This document shows positions 60,846-64,000 of a DNA stretch of 64,000 nt, piece by piece. The stretch lies in the NCBI RefSeq assembly GCF_023343835.1, contig NC_064439.1:31039933-31103932 (forward strand), read 5' to 3'. The translations under genes and the position numbers were made by a program. The notes beneath the pieces were generated by a model that had not been told where the DNA came from, made no database searches, and was given only the letters and a program-made list of their open reading frames with translations. The first letter of the stretch is position 1. Every line of letters begins with the position of its first letter. The DNA comes from Lagopus muta (Eukaryota; Chordata; Aves; Galliformes; Phasianidae).

Positions 60846-63125
60846 TTTCAAGATGTTTGTGGTTTTGTTGTTCATTTGTTTTTAAAAAAGAGTGTTACAT
60901 GTTGAAAATGCTCCATGTTAACAGTTCTGTGTGTTTAACCCATGTCAGTTGTCTAAAGAACTCGTCCTGACATTAATGTCTGGCTCTCATGAAAACAGTG
61001 GAAGCCAGTAAGATATTGCAAGTAGGTGACTCTTCACATTTATTGGCAGCAAATGTTATGTAAGAAATGACTTGGTTGTGCTATTTGGAATATATTGACT
61101 AGGCAACCGTTTGAGAATAGGAACCTTATGAAATCCATGCTGACCTTGGGGGAAGTCAGTAATTTCCACAAACTTTTTCTGGTAGAGGGGAGAGAACTGG
61201 TTCTCAGCATCTCGCACTGGTACCTTGCTGTAATGGCTTGTGCATATCTGCATTTCAAAGGATCAAATTAATATTGCAGTTGAATTCACTTTTCCAGTAG
61301 GTGGAGACACAGCTGTTGATTCCAAAGTATCTTTAGTCTTTATCTGTTTATTTCAAACATTTTTCTCAAAATACTTTCCAAATAATGAAAATTAGAAGGT
61401 AAGAGAAAAACTTTAAGATCGTTTCATTTAAGCCTCTTTGCTGAGGTAATGTTGGCATTCAAGTGTCATTTCTGTAGTAAGAGTAGTTACTCAAATAGTT
61501 TGTTTTTAGCTTTCTAATTAAAGCTTTGTCTCCACCCACTGGACAAATGTGCATTAATGAAAAGTTAAGGGGATATCACTTTAAATACCTAAACATGGGA
61601 TAGAGGAAAGTAGATTGAGGGTAAATAGGCAGGGTAAGTAGACTGAGGGTAAACAGCATCAAGCTTTTTGTTATGGCTAGTAACGTAATGTGGGGGAGAA
61701 CTCAAGTAGGTCTGTGCGGAGTGAAAGGAAAAATATATCAGTCATTCAAGCTTGTTATTATGTACTTCCATTTATGTTTTATTTTTTAATATTTGATTCC
61801 ATGTTCGTTTCTTTGTTACCAATCTGATGGTTGGAGATAGCTATGCAATAGTCAAATGGGAGCCTTTGTGTATTTTGTATTTAAGACATCTCAGCAACTT
61901 TCTGTGTGGCAGTTCTTTTTTTTAACAAGTCAGTGGGCCAATTGGTAAGTCAGCCTTTACATGCCTTCCTATTAAAATTCCTCCCCATGCCTTTCCTGAT
62001 CCACTGTTGGAGGTTCACAGAAGTCTTTTTGGCAAGATGAAACTGCTTATCCAGCAGAAGTTCTAAAACTGGGGGGACAAACTGCAGCCTAGCGAATGAA
62101 TGGAATGAAAAGTTTTTCACCTTTCCAAGCAATTCTGGCTTAACAGTGTACTGCACTGTTGTGCTGTAGCAACGCTGCATTGCTGGTTAGAAATTACTTG
62201 AACGGTCCTAAGTTTCCTGTAGTCATACTGCTTCTCACAGCTTCGCTTTCATCTTTTGTGTCAGTAGAGGAGCAGGAGGAGGTGTAATTAACAATTGAAA
62301 GTTCAATTTATGCATTCGTTGGTAAAGAACATGCTGGCAGGGAGAAACTGTTAAGTGAAACGTATTGTTTATATGACTGGAAGGCAGTCATCTGAATGCA
62401 AATCATGCAGATAGTTGCTTTTTCTTTGTGAATCTGCTGAGATGGTTTTGCTGTTTACGTCAGATTTGGTAAATGAGGGCAAACTGAGATGAGCAGTAGT
62501 TGACTTGGTCAGCTCTGATCAGTGAAGCTCTGCACGGATTTGCTCAGTGCAGTAGAGGAGCAACTTCCCAAAGCACTTGATGTAATTGGCATTTGTCAGA
62601 TGCGATCCTCTCTCTGAGGATACTGTTCTATTTCGTGTACGCTGCTGTGTGCGCTATTGAAAGCGATATTCAGGGGAAGCTTCATTTTGAAGTGAGATGC
62701 TGGTGATGTTTGGGCTGGCTCTGTGGTTTTTCATTCTTTCACGACTCTCGAGGGTGGCCCATTTGCCTCCAAGACAAAATTGAACCTTTGCATGAACCTG
62801 TTGTGTAAGAAGTTGCCCATCCTATCTGTTGATGTTAGCTCTGTGGTTTTGTGAGTGTCTTGGCTCAATAGTGGTAAGATGGTCTAAAGCAGACTCACTA
62901 TTTTTTGGTAGCCAGATCTACTGGGTTTCAAACAACACTTCTCTAGCATTACCTGGTCTCACAGAGGACAACTGTAGTTGAGTTGCTGCTCTTGCCTGCC
63001 GGGATGGTGTCTGTTTCTTGCTGCCCCTGTCTGGGCAGTTTTGAGGACAGACCCTAAATGCGCTAAAAGAAACATTAGGAAAGGCATAGGAGGGCACTGA
63101 GTTGGCCATCGAGTTCTTTTAATTT
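60846..63125 (+). other. Presumed intron 1 sequence, continued
   Basis: No exon or interspersed repeat seen. It contains a 21-base near-identical direct repeat at 61608-61628 and 61636-61656 (aagtagaytgagggtaaayag, period 28). Confidence 0.4.
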
Positions 63126-63165
63126 TTACATGTAATTACATAGGAAAAAATTACATGTGATTACA
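63126..63165. repeat. Direct repeat TTACATGTRATTACA
   Basis: TTACATGTAATTACA (63126-63140) and TTACATGTGATTACA (63151-63165) are separated by 10 bases and differ at one position. The first contains the palindrome TTACATGTAA. They sit about 75 bases upstream of the small CpG-dense block, where they could act as paired factor sites. This is inference only. Confidence 0.75.
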
Positions 63166-63386
63166 CCCTGCCCTCGAGTTACAAGTCTTTGGGATGAAGA
63201 CAGCGTTGGAAGTCGTAGCTACTGGAATGGGAGAGTGACTGAAGGTGCGCGCTGGTGAGAAGGTGAGACGTTTGGGCGCTTGCAAGGAGCGGGAAGATGG
63301 TGTTGGGTCGATTCTGTTCCGGCTCGGAGCGGGAGGTGGGAAGGCCGGCCGGAGCCCCCGCCGTGTCTCTGTGGAAATGTGGCCCG

Positions 63387-63406
63387 AGCGCTCCCTCTGC
63401 TGGCCG
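63387..63406 (-). promoter_or_regulatory. CTCF-like site
   Basis: The minus strand reads GGCCAGCAGAGGGAGCGC. This fits the known CTCF core (CCASYAGRKGGCRSY) except at one or two positions (A for C after GGG, and the last base). The motif lies inside the CpG-dense block, where it would be unmethylated if the block is active. The motif direction points towards lower coordinates, that is, back towards the upstream CpG island and desert. Confidence 0.4.
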
Positions 63407-63473
63407 CGCCGTGGCAGCGGAGCCGGCTGGCTGCCCGTGTGCTCCGTGCAGGCGCAGCCAGTGCTGCTCAGCC

Positions 63474-63479
63474 GTAAGT
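63474..63479 (+). other. Splice donor of candidate alternative exon
   Basis: GTAAGT is preceded by TCAGCC, with a full match to the intronic donor consensus. It marks the right edge of the CpG-dense block. Confidence 0.4.
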
Positions 63480-63480
63480 G

Positions 63481-64000
63481 GCTCAACGCTTTGAAGAAAT
63501 GCGCTGTAGCCAAAACTTGGTACTTTTCAGAATCTTGATCTGATGAATTGGATTTAACAAGGATTCTTCCGTCCGAGTAGAGTATTGCTTGGAAAGGTCA
63601 CTGTGTTCTCTTTGCTGGAACTTTTTTTATTACTCTGTGCTGGGAACATGCTAGTTTACTGCTAAAGGGAATTTATTGGCTGTGAATTGAAGGATATGCA
63701 TTGAACGGGGAAATCGTGGCAAATAGCTCTGGAAACAGCACAGCCTACATTAACAGCAGCAGAACACGCTACTGCAGGCCAGGAAAGCTGTAAGCAGCAA
63801 CAGAAAAACTGTTGAACGGAGTTCAGAAAGAAGTACTGCATTGGTACTAATGAATGAGGAATGGAAAAGAGGTGGGCTGACTTCAGCAGCTGGACTCCTA
63901 TGCTAATAAAGTGGAAGATGTCAGATGTATTGACCTGAGTTATGTGATAATCACAAGAGAGGTAAATGCTTCATACCTGATTCAAAGCCTCCAGTGTTTC
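63481..64000 (+). other. Presumed intron sequence to window end
   Basis: No gene or repeat is recognised. The sequence is AT-rich and continues beyond the window. Confidence 0.4.

Larger units (their letters stand above)
63240..63480 (+). promoter_or_regulatory. Small CpG-dense block, candidate alternative promoter/first exon
   Basis: About 240 bases contain roughly 20 CpGs and about 65% GC inside otherwise AT-rich intron-like DNA. The block ends at a perfect donor, GCC|GTAAGT, with GT at 63474-63475. A well-placed ATG (gaagATGG at 63297, A at -3 and G at +4) opens 59 codons exactly to the donor, so an exon here could be coding. A second frame from ATG 63378 (MWPERSLCWPRRG...) also reaches the donor. 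All three frames are largely open because of GC content, so coding status is undecided. No acceptor with a pyrimidine tract is seen at the left edge, which favours a first exon over an internal one. Confidence 0.4.

Noticed and set aside
1..64000. Endogenous retrovirus or LTR elements
   Set aside because: No paired LTRs, primer-binding site, polypurine tract or gag/pol/env-like frame was found by eye. A library search could still reveal a short solo LTR.
1..64000. tRNA, rRNA, CRISPR arrays, telomeric repeats
   Set aside because: No tRNA A/B box pair with cloverleaf potential, no regularly spaced repeats with unique spacers, and no TTAGGG arrays were seen.
1..64000. A novel multi-gene biological system
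   Set aside because: Nothing in the window supports a set of co-working genes. It is regulatory flank, repeats and the start of one unidentified gene.

Overview
This is vertebrate nuclear DNA, very probably from a bird. The evidence is a background of about 40% GC with CpG depletion, no prokaryote-style gene packing, and at least ten fragments of the CR1 LINE. Several fragments carry the hallmark avian CR1 3' end, ending in ATTCTATGATT-type 8-bp repeats. The 38.3 kb and 54.6 kb copies look like galliform (chicken-type) CR1, but the species cannot be fixed from the sequence alone.

Layout: 1-55.8 kb is a gene desert. I find no convincing exon, tRNA, rRNA, retroviral LTR or processed pseudogene there. 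The ORFs in it are short, overlap in several frames and have no recognisable domains. The desert holds CR1 fragments (2.7-3.9, 5.3-5.5, 5.9-6.2, 16.4-18.9, 32.0, 38.3, 49.2-50.4 and 54.6-55.1 kb), homopolymer and microsatellite runs, a few short tandem repeats, and blocks that keep CpG and look regulatory. The best such block is 19.7-20.4 kb. The 16.4-18.9 kb copy is a long, very old CR1 that runs through the reverse transcriptase region towards the endonuclease region.

At 55.85-56.23 kb a CA-rich tract runs directly into a strong CpG island (about 56.23-57.46 kb). The island has GC boxes, no visible TATA box, a plausible non-coding first exon on the + strand ending at a consensus splice donor (GTGAGT at 56592), and an unusual series of GGATTA-type motifs at 56.92-57.08 kb. 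The rest of the window (57.5-64 kb) reads as first-intron sequence of an unidentified + strand gene. Inside it, at 63.24-63.48 kb, is a second small CpG-dense block that contains a good CTCF-like site and ends at another consensus donor (GTAAGT at 63474). It is a candidate alternative promoter and first exon.

No protein-coding gene can be named. The window is best read as the 5' flank, promoter and start of intron 1 of one gene. I saw no sign of a new multi-gene system. The most useful leads are regulatory: the GGATTA cluster, the second CpG/donor/CTCF block and the CpG-retaining block at 20 kb.
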